NCBI GenBank assembly: GCA_040757085.1
Contig: JBFLXJ010000023.1
Location: forward strand, 252,457 to 316,456
From: Bacillota bacterium
Lineage (GTDB): Bacteria > Bacillota > Sulfobacillia > JACIYH01
Direction of reading: 5' to 3'
Length of the DNA stretch: 64,000 nucleotides
The translations under genes and the position numbers were made by a program. Under the pieces are notes generated by a model. It was not told the DNA's origin. It searched no databases and was given only the letters and a program-made list of their open reading frames with translations. Shown here one piece after another: positions 18,148 to 27,258 of the stretch (position 1 is the first letter of the stretch; the number at the start of each line of letters is the position of its first letter).

Positions 18148-20475
18148 GTGCTGAGCCGTGAGGAGATCGAGGCCCGCCGGGCGTGGCGGGAACTGGGACT
18201 GACCGACTACGAGTACCGCCTGATCGCGGACGGGCTGGGGCGGGAGCCCAACTGGACGGAACTGGGGATGTTCTCCGTGCTCTGGTCCGAACACTGTGCC
18301 TACAAGCATTCCCGCTTGCTCCTGCGCCAGCTTCCCTCGCAGGGGCGGCGGGTGCTGCAGGGACCGGGCGAAAATGCAGGTGTCCTGGACATTGACGAGC
18401 CGGTGGCTCTGGCCCTGCGCATTGAGTCCCACAACCACCCATCCTTCGTGGAGCCATTCCAGGGCGCGGCCACCGGCATCGGGGGTATCGTGAGGGACAT
18501 CCTGGCGGTGGGTGCCCGTCCGGTGGCCCTGCTGGATTCCCTCCGCTTCGGCGACCCTGCCTCGCCCCTGACCCGTTACCTGTTCGGAGGCGTGGTATCG
18601 GGCATCGCCTCGTACGGCAACAGCATCGGGGTTCCCACGGTGGGGGGAGAAGTGGTGTTTGCCCCCGCCTATCAGTACAACCCCCTGGTCAACGTCATGT
18701 GCCTGGGGCTGGTCCCCCGCGACCGCCTCATGAAGGGGCAGGCCGCAGGCGTGGGGAACGCGCTGGTGCTGGTGGGGTCGCCCACGGGGCGGGATGGCAT
18801 CCACGGGGCGGGGCTGCTCGCCTCGCGCACGTTCGACGAGAAGGCCGCCGAGATGAGACCCGCCGTCCAGGTGGGCGATCCCTTCATGGAAAAGGTCGTC
18901 ATCGAGGCCTGTCTCCAGGCCCTGGAGACGGGGGCAGTGGTGGGTCTGCAGGATCTGGGCGCGGCCGGGCTCACCTCGGCTTGCGCCGAGGCGGCAGCCC
19001 GCGCCGGCACCGGCGTGGAGATCGACATTTCCCTTGTGCCTCGCCGCGAGCGGGGGATGTCCCCCTTCGAGGTCATGCTGTCGGAGTCTCAGGAACGCAT
19101 GCTGCTCATCGTGCAGAAGGGGCACGAGGACGAGGTGCTGGCGGTGTTCCGCCGCTGGGACGTGCCCGCCACCGTGATCGGGAGGGTGACGGAGGTGGGC
19201 CTCTTCCGCGTGCGGGATGGGGATGAGGTGGTGGCCGAGGTCCCGGCTTCCCTGCTGGCGGCCGGGTCGCCGACGTACACGCCTCCCCAGGTGGAGCCCG
19301 AGGAAGCTGCGCGGGCCCGCGATCAGGATCCCGTGGTGGTACCCCTGCCCGCCGAGGAGGCGTTCCCCGCCATCCTGGAGAAGCTGGTGGCTTCCCCCAG
19401 TGTGGCCAGCAAGGAGTGGGTTTTCAGCCAGTACGACCACATGGTGCAGGTGAATACGGTGGTCGCCCCCGGTGCCGATGCCGCCGTGCTTCGTCTGAAG
19501 GGGACTTCCCGGGGCATTGCCGTCTGCACCGATGGCAACGGCCGCTGGTGCTACCTTGACCCCCGCTCCGGAGGAGCCGCGGCGGTGGCCGAGGCGGCCC
19601 GCAACGTGGCCTGCGTGGGGGCAGAGCCCATCGGGCTGACCAACTGCCTTAACTTCGGCAGCCCCGAGGATCCCGGCGTGATGTGGCAGTTCGCCCGGGT
19701 GATCGAGGGGATGTCCGAGGCGGCACGGGAGCTCAGCACCCCGGTGACGGGGGGCAACGTGAGCTTTTACAACCAGACTGGGGAGCGGGCCGTTTACCCC
19801 ACTCCCGTGGTGGGGATGGTTGGCCTCCTGGGCGACGTGGCACGGGTGGTAACGCCAGCCTTCAAGCGGGCGGGGGACATGGTGGTGCTGCTCGGGCCAC
19901 TGCTGCGCCCGGATACGGATCGGGGATGGCAGGGCCTGGGTGGGTCGGAGTACCTGGCCGTGTGGCACGGGATGGTGGCGGGCCAGCCGCCCATCCCCGA
20001 CCTCAAGAAGGAGAGGTCCCTCATCACCCTGCTCGTCCAGGCGGCAAAGGACGGCATCCTGGCCTCCGCTCACGATGTATCCGACGGAGGCCTGGCGGTG
20101 GCTCTGGCCGAGTCCTGCTTCGCCTCCGCGCATGACCGGTACGGGGCCCTGTACGGGGTGGAAGTGGACATCCCGGCGGCAGGGGGAGTGCGAGTGGACG
20201 CCGTGCTGTTCGGCGAGAGTACCGGCCGGGTGGTGGTGAGTTGCCGGCCGGGTGACTGGCCCCGCCTGGATCGGCTGTCGCGGGCGGTGGGTGTCCTCGC
20301 CCAGCCGGTGGGATGGGTGCGGGGCGAACGCCTGCGTCTGCGCGTGAACGGGCGGCTCCTGGTGGATGTGCCGGTGGGGGATCTGCGGGAGGCATGGCTC
20401 CGCGCCATACCCCGCCTGGTGGTGGGCCAGGGTGGCCAGGGGCCGGGGCGGCTCGGGGTACGGGGTAGCCGTTAG
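18148..20475 (+). CDS. purL: FGAM synthase large subunit PurL
   Basis: PurL makes formylglycinamidine ribonucleotide and belongs to the small PurL type that needs PurS and PurQ. Of 775 residues, the N-terminal half has GMFSVLWSEHCAYKHS, ALRIESHNHPSFVEPFQGAATG and DLGAAGLTSACAE. The second repeat has SDGGLAVALAESCF. The in-frame GTG at 18124 is open, but the GTG at 18148 is better placed behind CGGGAGGG. Confidence 0.96.
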   Translation: MLSREEIEARRAWRELGLTDYEYRLIADGLGREPNWTELGMFSVLWSEHCAYKHSRLLLRQLPSQGRRVLQGPGENAGVLDIDEPVALALRIESHNHPSFVEPFQGAATGIGGIVRDILAVGARPVALLDSLRFGDPASPLTRYLFGGVVSGIASYGNSIGVPTVGGEVVFAPAYQYNPLVNVMCLGLVPRDRLMKGQAAGVGNALVLVGSPTGRDGIHGAGLLASRTFDEKAAEMRPAVQVGDPFMEKVVIEACLQALETGAVVGLQDLGAAGLTSACAEAAARAGTGVEIDISLVPRRERGMSPFEVMLSESQERMLLIVQKGHEDEVLAVFRRWDVPATVIGRVTEVGLFRVRDGDEVVAEVPASLLAAGSPTYTPPQVEPEEAARARDQDPVVVPLPAEEAFPAILEKLVASPSVASKEWVFSQYDHMVQVNTVVAPGADAAVLRLKGTSRGIAVCTDGNGRWCYLDPRSGGAAAVAEAARNVACVGAEPIGLTNCLNFGSPEDPGVMWQFARVIEGMSEAARELSTPVTGGNVSFYNQTGERAVYPTPVVGMVGLLGDVARVVTPAFKRAGDMVVLLGPLLRPDTDRGWQGLGGSEYLAVWHGMVAGQPPIPDLKKERSLITLLVQAAKDGILASAHDVSDGGLAVALAESCFASAHDRYGALYGVEVDIPAAGGVRVDAVLFGESTGRVVVSCRPGDWPRLDRLSRAVGVLAQPVGWVRGERLRLRVNGRLLVDVPVGDLREAWLRAIPRLVVGQGGQGPGRLGVRGSR

Positions 20476-20498
20476 TCGGGGTTCGTGGAGGTGGTCTG

Positions 20499-21899
20499 TT
20501 GCGGGAGGAATGCGGCGTGTTCGGGATCTGGGGGCATCCCCACGCGGTGGAGCTGACGCATGTAGCCCTGTTTGCCCTGCAGCACAGGGGGCAGGAAAGC
20601 GCGGGACTGGCGAGCGTCAGGGACGGTCACCTGCGTCTTCACAAAGGGATGGGTCTGGTCTCCGAGGTGTTCAGCGAGGGTGTCCTGCGCGATATGGCGG
20701 GAGAGGCTGCCATCGGCCACGTGCGCTATTCCACCTTTGGATCTTCCGACCCGGTTAACGCCCAGCCGCTCCTGGTGAGGTACCAGCGAGGGATGCTCGG
20801 GCTGGCCCACAACGGCAACCTGGTGAACGCCGCCCAGTTGAGGCATGAACTGGAGGCCCAGGGGTCCATATTTCAAACCACGCTCGATACGGAAGTGATC
20901 GCCCATCTCATCGCCAGGCGGCCCACCAGGGAACTGGTAGACGCGGTGGCCGGGTCCCTGGCGGAGGTGAAGGGCGGGTACGCCCTGGTCTTCCTGACCC
21001 CGGAAGCCCTCATCGGGGCCCGTGATTCCCACGGGATTCGTCCCCTCTGCCTGGGTAAGCTGGACGGGTCGTGGTGCCTTGCTTCCGAGACGTGCGCCCT
21101 CGATGCCGTGGGGGCGGAATTCGTGCGCGAGGTGGAGCCGGGAGAGATGGTGGTGGTGACGCGGCAGGGGCTGACCAGCCACCGCGCCACGCCCGCGGGT
21201 CGCCCGGGCCTGTGCGTGTTCGAGTACATTTACTTCGCCCGTCCGGATTCTGACCTGGACGGGCTAAACGTACACGCCGTGCGCAAGCAACTGGGGCGGG
21301 TCCTGGCCCGGGTCCAGCCCGTGCCGGCCGACCTGGTGACCGGTGTGCCCGACTCCAGCATTTCCGCCGCGACCGGATATGCGGAGGAAGCCGGCATCCC
21401 TTACGAGATGGGACTGGTCAAGAACCGTTACATCGGGCGCACCTTCATCGAACCCCGCCAGGAGGGGCGTGCCCTGGCGGTGCGGCTGAAACTCAACCCC
21501 TTGAGGCGGGTTGTGGACGGCAAGCGTGTCATTCTCGTGGATGACTCCATCGTGCGGGGGACTACCTCCCGGTACATCGTGGGGCTGCTGCGGGAGGCGG
21601 GTGCCCGCGAGGTGCACCTGCGCATATCCTCGCCTCCCTACCGATTCCCGTGCTACTACGGCATCGATACCTCCGCCCACGGGGAACTGGTGGCGGCGGG
21701 CAAGGATGTCGAGGGAATCCGCCGCCTGGTGGGTGCTGACACCCTGGCCTACCTGCCGGTGGAGGGATTGGCTGAGGCCTTGGGGAGACCCCTCGACCGG
21801 TACTGTCTGGCTTGCTTCACCGGTGAGTACCTGGTGCCCGTGCTGGTCCCGTTGGACAAGCTTCTCTTCGAGCGCGGGTACTTCCCTCGGGAGGTGTAG
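20499..21899 (+). CDS. purF: Amidophosphoribosyltransferase PurF
   Basis: PurF commits PRPP to purine synthesis by making phosphoribosylamine. The TTG start leads MREECGVFG, so the catalytic N-terminal cysteine is exposed after removal of a very short propeptide. The PRPP loop is [13 protein letters not shown]. Cysteines in RFPCYYGID and the C-terminal [10 protein letters not shown] fit the 4Fe-4S cluster of the Bacillus-type enzyme. The protein has 466 residues. It ends two bases before purM. Confidence 0.96.
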   Translation: MREECGVFGIWGHPHAVELTHVALFALQHRGQESAGLASVRDGHLRLHKGMGLVSEVFSEGVLRDMAGEAAIGHVRYSTFGSSDPVNAQPLLVRYQRGMLGLAHNGNLVNAAQLRHELEAQGSIFQTTLDTEVIAHLIARRPTRELVDAVAGSLAEVKGGYALVFLTPEALIGARDSHGIRPLCLGKLDGSWCLASETCALDAVGAEFVREVEPGEMVVVTRQGLTSHRATPAGRPGLCVFEYIYFARPDSDLDGLNVHAVRKQLGRVLARVQPVPADLVTGVPDSSISAATGYAEEAGIPYEMGLVKNRYIGRTFIEPRQEGRALAVRLKLNPLRRVVDGKRVILVDDSIVRGTTSRYIVGLLREAGAREVHLRISSPPYRFPCYYGIDTSAHGELVAAGKDVEGIRRLVGADTLAYLPVEGLAEALGRPLDRYCLACFTGEYLVPVLVPLDKLLFERGYFPREV

Positions 21900-21901
21900 C
21901 G

Positions 21902-22984
21902 GTGGACTACCGCAGCGCGGGGGTGGACATCGAGGCGGGCGACCGGGCGGTGCGTCTCATCCGGCCGCTGGCGCGGGCCACCTTTCGGCCGGAGGTCCTG
22001 GGGGACATAGGGGGCTTCGGCGGGTTCTTCGCCCTGCCCGCGGGGTACCGGGAGCCGGTCCTGGTGGCGGGCGCGGACGGGGTGGGGACCAAGCTCAAGG
22101 TGGCGCTTGCCCTGGGCAGGCACGACACGGTGGGCATCGACTGCGTGGCCATGAACGTCAACGACATCCTGACCCACGGTGCCGAGCCTTTGTTCTTCTT
22201 GGATTACCTGGCGGTGGGGAAGCTGGATCCCGAGCAGGTGGCGCAGGTGGTGGCGGGGGTGGCGGAAGGCTGCCGGCGGGCGGGATGCGCCCTGCTGGGT
22301 GGCGAGACCGCTGAGATGCCAGGATTCTACACCCCCGGGGAGTACGACCTGGCCGGATTTGCGGTGGGGGTGGTAGAGCGGTCTCGCCTCATCGATGGTT
22401 CCGCCGTTCGGCCCGGCGACGTGGTGCTGGGGCTGGCCTCTTCCGGCCTGCATTCCAACGGTTTTTCCCTGGTGCGCCGCGTCCTGCTCCATGACGCACA
22501 CGGCAGTTCCCCCCGGGACGTGCACCCCGGCACCCGCGGAAGGGGCACCCACGAGGACATACGGGAGCGCCTCAGTCGACCGGTGCCTGAACTGGAAGGC
22601 AAAACCCTGGGGGAGGTCCTGCTGGAACCGACCCGCATTTACGTGCGCCCGGTGCTGGATCTGTTGCAGCGGGTGCCGGTGCACGCCATGGCTCACGTCA
22701 CCGGCGGGGGATTGGTCGAGAACGTTCCCCGCGTCATCCCGCGGGGATGCCGGGTGGTCATCCGGCGGGGAGCCTGGCCCGTCCCACCCATCTTCCACCT
22801 GCTGCAGCGGGAAGGGCCTATCCCGGAGGAAGAGATGTGGCGCGTGTTTAATATGGGGCTGGGGTTCGTGCTGGTGGTCGATCCCGCCCACGCCGACCGG
22901 GCGGCGGATATCCTTTCCCGGGCGGGGGAGCAGGTGTACCGGATCGGGTTCGTGGAGCCGGGCGAAGGCGTTCTGTTGCAGTAG
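21902..22984 (+). CDS. purM: Phosphoribosylformylglycinamidine cyclo-ligase (AIR synthase) PurM
   Basis: PurM closes the imidazole ring to give AIR. In 360 residues, [61 protein letters not shown] and [16 protein letters not shown] are all family signatures. The start is GTG 21902. The glycine-rich and DxxT parts are intact. An extra segment around [18 protein letters not shown] is longer than in most homologues. Confidence 0.96.
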   Translation: MDYRSAGVDIEAGDRAVRLIRPLARATFRPEVLGDIGGFGGFFALPAGYREPVLVAGADGVGTKLKVALALGRHDTVGIDCVAMNVNDILTHGAEPLFFLDYLAVGKLDPEQVAQVVAGVAEGCRRAGCALLGGETAEMPGFYTPGEYDLAGFAVGVVERSRLIDGSAVRPGDVVLGLASSGLHSNGFSLVRRVLLHDAHGSSPRDVHPGTRGRGTHEDIRERLSRPVPELEGKTLGEVLLEPTRIYVRPVLDLLQRVPVHAMAHVTGGGLVENVPRVIPRGCRVVIRRGAWPVPPIFHLLQREGPIPEEEMWRVFNMGLGFVLVVDPAHADRAADILSRAGEQVYRIGFVEPGEGVLLQ

Positions 22985-23089
22985 GGCACTGGGGGGTCGG
23001 GCGGTTTGCCGGGTACGTTGGGATCAACCCGGTCGCCAGAAGCGCGGGGGTCGGAACCCGGACCAGTGACGGGAGCATGGCAGGGCAGC

Positions 23090-23713
23090 TTGCTCAGGGT
23101 GGGAGTGCTGGCCTCGGGGCGGGGCACCAACCTGCAGGCCATCCTGGATGCCTGTGCCCGCGGGGAGCTGCCTGCCCGCGTGACGGTCGTGGTCAGCGAC
23201 AACCCGGGTGCCCAGGCCCTGGAACGCGCGCGGCGGGCGGGCGTGCCCGCGGTCTTCGTGGACCCCCGGGGCAGGAAGAAAAGTGACTTCGAGGGTGAGA
23301 TCTGCCGCCATCTGCGGGAGCACGGAGTGGAGCTGGTGTGCCTGGCCGGCTACATGCGGGTGCTGGGACGGTCTTTTCTGGAGGAGTGGGAGGGGAGGGT
23401 GCTCAACATCCACCCGTCACTCCTTCCCGCTTTCCCCGGCCTGGAGGCGCAACGGCAGGCTTGGGAGTATGGGGTGAAGGTGGCGGGGTGCACGGTACAC
23501 TTCGTGGTGCCGGAGGTTGATGCCGGCCCCATCGTGTTGCAGGCGGCGGTGCCCGTGTTGGGGGATGATACTCCTGAGACCCTGGCCGCGCGCATCCTCG
23601 AGCAGGAGCACCGCGTCTACGTGGAGGCCATCCGCCTGTACGCGGAAGGACGCCTCCGCATCGAGGGGCGGCGGGTGAAGATCCTGCCTCCCGCGAGCGG
23701 GGGATCGGCCTGA
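23090..23713 (+). CDS. purN: Phosphoribosylglycinamide formyltransferase PurN
   Basis: PurN transfers a formyl group from 10-formyl-THF to GAR. It shows VLASGRGTNLQAILDA, AGYMRVLG, NIHPSLLPAFPGLEAQ with the catalytic Asn/His, and GCTVHFVVPEVDAGPIVLQ with the catalytic Asp. The start is uncertain: TTG 23090 puts the usual two to four residues before the motif. GTG 23066 and TTG 23006 are in frame and upstream but would add non-conserved residues. From 23090 it has 207 residues. Confidence 0.93.
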   Translation: MLRVGVLASGRGTNLQAILDACARGELPARVTVVVSDNPGAQALERARRAGVPAVFVDPRGRKKSDFEGEICRHLREHGVELVCLAGYMRVLGRSFLEEWEGRVLNIHPSLLPAFPGLEAQRQAWEYGVKVAGCTVHFVVPEVDAGPIVLQAAVPVLGDDTPETLAARILEQEHRVYVEAIRLYAEGRLRIEGRRVKILPPASGGSA

Positions 23714-23729
23714 GCAGGGGGGGGTAAAG

Positions 23730-25415
23730 ATGGGGGAGCAGCGATGGGCCATCGTGAGCGTGTGGGACAAGACGGGGGTGGCAGGTTTTGCCCGCGGCCT
23801 GGTGGATCTGGGGTTCGCCATCCTGGCCTCCGGGGGGACGGCCGACCATCTGGCGGGGTCGGGGGTGCCGGTGACCCGGGTGGAGGAACTCACGGGCTTT
23901 GGCGCCCTCCTGGAGGGTAGGGTGAAGACGCTGCATCCCCTGGTGCACGCGGGCATCCTGGCCCGCCGGGACCGTGCCTCCGACATGGCCCAGCTCCGCG
24001 ACCTGGGGGCGCACCCCATCGACCTGGTGACGGTCAACCTCTACCCCTTCCACCAGGCCCTTGAGGACGGAGCCGATCTGGGTGCCGCCCTGGAGATGAT
24101 AGACATCGGCGGCCCTGCCCTGCTGCGGGCGGCGGCAAAGAACTTTCCCCACGTGCTGGCGGTTTGCCGGCCCGAGCAGTACGGGGTGGTGCTGGATGCC
24201 CTCCGGCGCAAGGCGGCAGGGGCTCTCCCTCCGGAAGAGGAGGGGATGCTGCGCCGGCGCCTCGCTGGCGAAGCCTTCCGCCACACCACGGCCTACGACT
24301 ACCTGGTGAGCCAGTACCTTTCCGCCGGCGAGCAAACAGCCGGCCCCGGCACGGTAGCCGGAGCCGCGGCTGGCAATGCGGGCGGGGCAGGGGCCGCCGT
24401 TGCAGCCGGGGTCGCGTTCGGCGCGGCAGGCGGGACGGAGGCCTTCCCCGCTCAACTGCACCTGGGCTGGGAACTGGTGCGTACCCTCAGGTACGGGGAA
24501 AACCCCCATCAGAAGGCCGCTCTCTACCGTCCTCTGGGGGCCCCGGTGGTGGGCCTGGCCGCCGCCCGCCAGATCCAGGGCAAGGAACTCTCCTACAACA
24601 ACCTGGCCGATGCCAGTTCTGCCTGGGCCCTGGCCCGCGAGTTCGGTGATTCCCGACCGGTCGCGGTGGTGGTTAAGCACGCCGTGCCCTGTGCCTGTGC
24701 TGTTGGCCCGGATGCGGCCACCGCTTTCCGCCGCGCCCGCGAAGGCGACCCGGTTTCTGTATTCGGGGGGATCGTGGCGCTGAATGTCCCCGTGGACGAG
24801 GCTGCCGCCGGCGAAATGGCCCGCATCTTCCTGGAGGTGGTGGTGTCCCCTGCTTTCACGGAAGAGGCCATGTGGCACCTGGGTCGACGCCACAACGTGC
24901 GCCTCCTCCAGGTACCCTGCGCGCCTGCCCCTGCCGTGCCCGCGCCTCTGGAGAGATGGCACCTGCGCCAGATCGACGGTGGGCTGCTGGTGCAGGAATC
25001 TGACCGCCTGGGGGATCAGGACGATCCCGCCGGCTGGCGCACCGTCACGGTAAGGCGTCCCACCTCCAGGGAAGTGGCCGACCTGGCTTTTGCCTGGAGG
25101 GTGGCCAAGCACGTGCGTTCCAACGCCATCGTGCTGGCCAAAGACGAGGCGACCGTGGGGATAGGGCAGGGACAGCCCAACCGGGTGGATGCCGCCCGGC
25201 TTGCTATATCGCGGGCCGGGCCGCGGGCCCGCGGGGCGGTCATGGCTTCCGATGGTTTCTTTCCCTTTCCCGACGTGGTGGAAGAGGCGGTGCGGGCCGG
25301 GATCACCGCCATCGTCCAGCCCGGCGGCAGCCTGCGCGATGGCGAGTCCATCGCCGCCTGCGACCGGGCCGGCCTGGCCATGATGTTCACCGGGGTCCGC
25401 CATTTCCTCCATTAG
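23730..25415 (+). CDS. purH: Bifunctional AICAR formyltransferase / IMP cyclohydrolase PurH
   Basis: PurH performs the last two steps to IMP. The N-terminal MGS-like IMP cyclohydrolase has SVWDKTGVAGFARGLVDLG, LASGGTADHL, GRVKTLHPLVHAGIL and MIDIGGPALLRAAAKNF. The AICAR transformylase domain has LRYGENPHQKAALYR and the VKHAVPCACA stretch holding the catalytic Lys-His. It has DGFFPFPD toward the end and closes with TGVRHFLH. The 561 residues include an Ala/Gly-rich insertion of about 45 residues (24340-24450) between the two domains. Confidence 0.96.
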   Translation: MGEQRWAIVSVWDKTGVAGFARGLVDLGFAILASGGTADHLAGSGVPVTRVEELTGFGALLEGRVKTLHPLVHAGILARRDRASDMAQLRDLGAHPIDLVTVNLYPFHQALEDGADLGAALEMIDIGGPALLRAAAKNFPHVLAVCRPEQYGVVLDALRRKAAGALPPEEEGMLRRRLAGEAFRHTTAYDYLVSQYLSAGEQTAGPGTVAGAAAGNAGGAGAAVAAGVAFGAAGGTEAFPAQLHLGWELVRTLRYGENPHQKAALYRPLGAPVVGLAAARQIQGKELSYNNLADASSAWALAREFGDSRPVAVVVKHAVPCACAVGPDAATAFRRAREGDPVSVFGGIVALNVPVDEAAAGEMARIFLEVVVSPAFTEEAMWHLGRRHNVRLLQVPCAPAPAVPAPLERWHLRQIDGGLLVQESDRLGDQDDPAGWRTVTVRRPTSREVADLAFAWRVAKHVRSNAIVLAKDEATVGIGQGQPNRVDAARLAISRAGPRARGAVMASDGFFPFPDVVEEAVRAGITAIVQPGGSLRDGESIAACDRAGLAMMFTGVRHFLH

Positions 25416-25435
25416 CCGCCGCGGGGGTGGTCGGC

Positions 25436-26722
25436 ATGAAGGTCATGGTAGTGGGAGGGGGCGGCCGGGAGCACGCCCTGGTGTGGAAACTGGCCCAGGA
25501 TTCCTCCGTCACGGAACTCTTTTGCGCGCCGGGGAATGCCGGGACGGGGGCCCTGGCGAGGAACGTGGATATCGCCGCCACCGACCTGGACGCCCTGTGC
25601 GACTTCGCGCGGCGGCAGGGCGTAGACCTCACCGTGGTCGGGCCGGAGGATCCGCTCGTGGCGGGCGCCGGCGATGTCTTCGCCCAGGCGGGCCTCCTGG
25701 TATTCGGTCCCTCCCGGGAGGGGGCGCGCATCGAGGGTAGCAAGGCCTTCGCCAAGGAATTCATGGCCCGGCACGGGATTCCCACCGCCCCGTTTCGGAT
25801 CTTCGACGATGCGGCCCGGGCCCGTGCTTACATACAATCGCGGGGAGGGCCCGTGGTGGTGAAGGCGGACGGGCTGGCGGGGGGTAAGGGTGCTTTCGTC
25901 TGCTCCACCCCGGGGGAGGCCCTGGAGGTGGTGACCGGCCTCATGGAGCGCCGGATCCTGGGGGCTGCCGGCCAGGTGGTGGTCGTGGAAGACCGTCTGG
26001 AGGGGGAGGAACTGTCCGTCCTGGCCCTGTGCGACGGGGAAAACTTCATGGTGCTACCCCCTGCCCGCGACCACAAACGGGTCTGTGACGGGGATACCGG
26101 TCCCAACACCGGCGGGATGGGTGCCTACGCCCCCGTTCCCCTGCCCGCCGGGCTCCTGGACGCGGTGACAGATAAGGTCATTGCTCCCGCGGTGCAGGGG
26201 ATGGCCCGGGAGGGGCGTCCCTACCGCGGGGTGCTGTATGCGGGACTCATGCTCACCCGGGACGGTCCGGCTGTGCTCGAATTCAACTGCCGGTTTGGAG
26301 ACCCGGAAGCGCAGGTGATCCTGCCCCTCCTGGATGAGGATCTGGGTCAACTACTGGCTGCGGCCGCCCGTGGCGAGCTCCCCCGGCGACGCCCGGCCCT
26401 GCACAACCGGTATGCCGTGTGCGTCGTGATCGCCTCCGGCGGTTATCCCGGGCCCTACCGACGCGGTTTCCCTATCACCGGGCTGGAGCGGGCCGAGGAG
26501 GTGCCGGGCGTGGTGGTGTTCGAAGCCGGAACGGCGTGCGACGCCGCGGGGAAGCTGGTGACCGCCGGGGGCAGGGTGCTGGGGGTGACGGCATGGGCCC
26601 CCAGCCTGGCGGAAGCCCGCGAGCGAGCCTACCGGGCCTGCGCCCGCATTTCCTTCGAGGGGATGCACTACCGCCGGGACATCGCCCTGTCCCCGGCGGC
26701 TGAGGGTGGTGATGCACAGTGA
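25436..26722 (+). CDS. purD: Phosphoribosylamine-glycine ligase PurD
   Basis: PurD makes GAR from phosphoribosylamine and glycine in an ATP-grasp fold. Motifs VVGGGGREHALVWKL, VVGPEDPLVAG, DGLAGGKGAFVC, RDHKRVCDGDTGPNTGGMGAY and EFNCRFGDPEAQVILPLL are complete. I use ATG 25436. A GTG nine bases earlier is possible. Its stop overlaps the start of the queT-like gene by 4 bases, so the transporter is coupled to purine synthesis. Confidence 0.96.
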   Translation: MKVMVVGGGGREHALVWKLAQDSSVTELFCAPGNAGTGALARNVDIAATDLDALCDFARRQGVDLTVVGPEDPLVAGAGDVFAQAGLLVFGPSREGARIEGSKAFAKEFMARHGIPTAPFRIFDDAARARAYIQSRGGPVVVKADGLAGGKGAFVCSTPGEALEVVTGLMERRILGAAGQVVVVEDRLEGEELSVLALCDGENFMVLPPARDHKRVCDGDTGPNTGGMGAYAPVPLPAGLLDAVTDKVIAPAVQGMAREGRPYRGVLYAGLMLTRDGPAVLEFNCRFGDPEAQVILPLLDEDLGQLLAAAARGELPRRRPALHNRYAVCVVIASGGYPGPYRRGFPITGLERAEEVPGVVVFEAGTACDAAGKLVTAGGRVLGVTAWAPSLAEARERAYRACARISFEGMHYRRDIALSPAAEGGDAQ

Positions 26723-27258
26723 AATCTGCAGGGACTCCCGCAGGGCAGCAACCGCAGCATCCGGTCGGTTACTGGGGGCGGGTGGCGCTCATAGGGGCGG
26801 TGTATGCCGTGCTGACCTTGCTCCCCCCCTTGCGGGCCATAAGCTACGGCATGATTCAGGTGCGGGTGGCGGAGGCGCTCACCGTGCTGCCCTACCTGAC
26901 CCGCGCAGCGGTACCCGGGCTGTTCATCGGTTGCCTGGTGGCCAACGTGGCGGGGGGCCTGGGCCCGGTGGACATGATCCTGGGCAGCCTGACCACCCTG
27001 GCGGCGGCATTGTTGACCTCCCGGGTCAGGGCGCCCTGGCTGGCTCCCCTGCCCCCGGTCGTCCTGAACGCTCTCGTCGTAGGCACCTATGTGCCAAAGC
27101 TGCTGGGGCTGCGGGTGTTCCTGCCCGTGGGCTGGGCCTGGGTGGGGCTGGGAGAGCTGGTCGCCTGCTACGGCCTGGGTTACCCCCTGTTACTGTACCT
27201 GTGCCGCCGCCCTCGCCTGCAGTCCCTCCTCGGCTCGACCGGGAGAACCCGCTGCTAG
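26719..27258 (+). CDS. queT: QueT-type ECF transporter S component
   Basis: A 179-residue membrane protein with five or six hydrophobic segments. The run IQVRVAEALTVLPYLT, then GLFIGCLVANVAGGLG and VDMILGSLTTLAAALLTSR, is the pattern of QueT, an energy-coupling-factor substrate subunit thought to import a queuosine precursor. The first 20 residues (KSAGTPAGQQPQHPVGYW) are polar. No preQ1 riboswitch is next to it. It sits at the end of the purine operon, overlapping purD, and converges with the next gene by a 4-base overlap. Substrate assignment is by family only. Confidence 0.8.
   Translation: MKSAGTPAGQQPQHPVGYWGRVALIGAVYAVLTLLPPLRAISYGMIQVRVAEALTVLPYLTRAAVPGLFIGCLVANVAGGLGPVDMILGSLTTLAAALLTSRVRAPWLAPLPPVVLNALVVGTYVPKLLGLRVFLPVGWAWVGLGELVACYGLGYPLLLYLCRRPRLQSLLGSTGRTRC

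Noticed and set aside
17236-20133. A 965-codon open frame on the minus strand opposite purL/purQ.
   Set aside because: It is the shadow of GC-rich purine genes; its product is His/Gly/Arg-rich without any domain.
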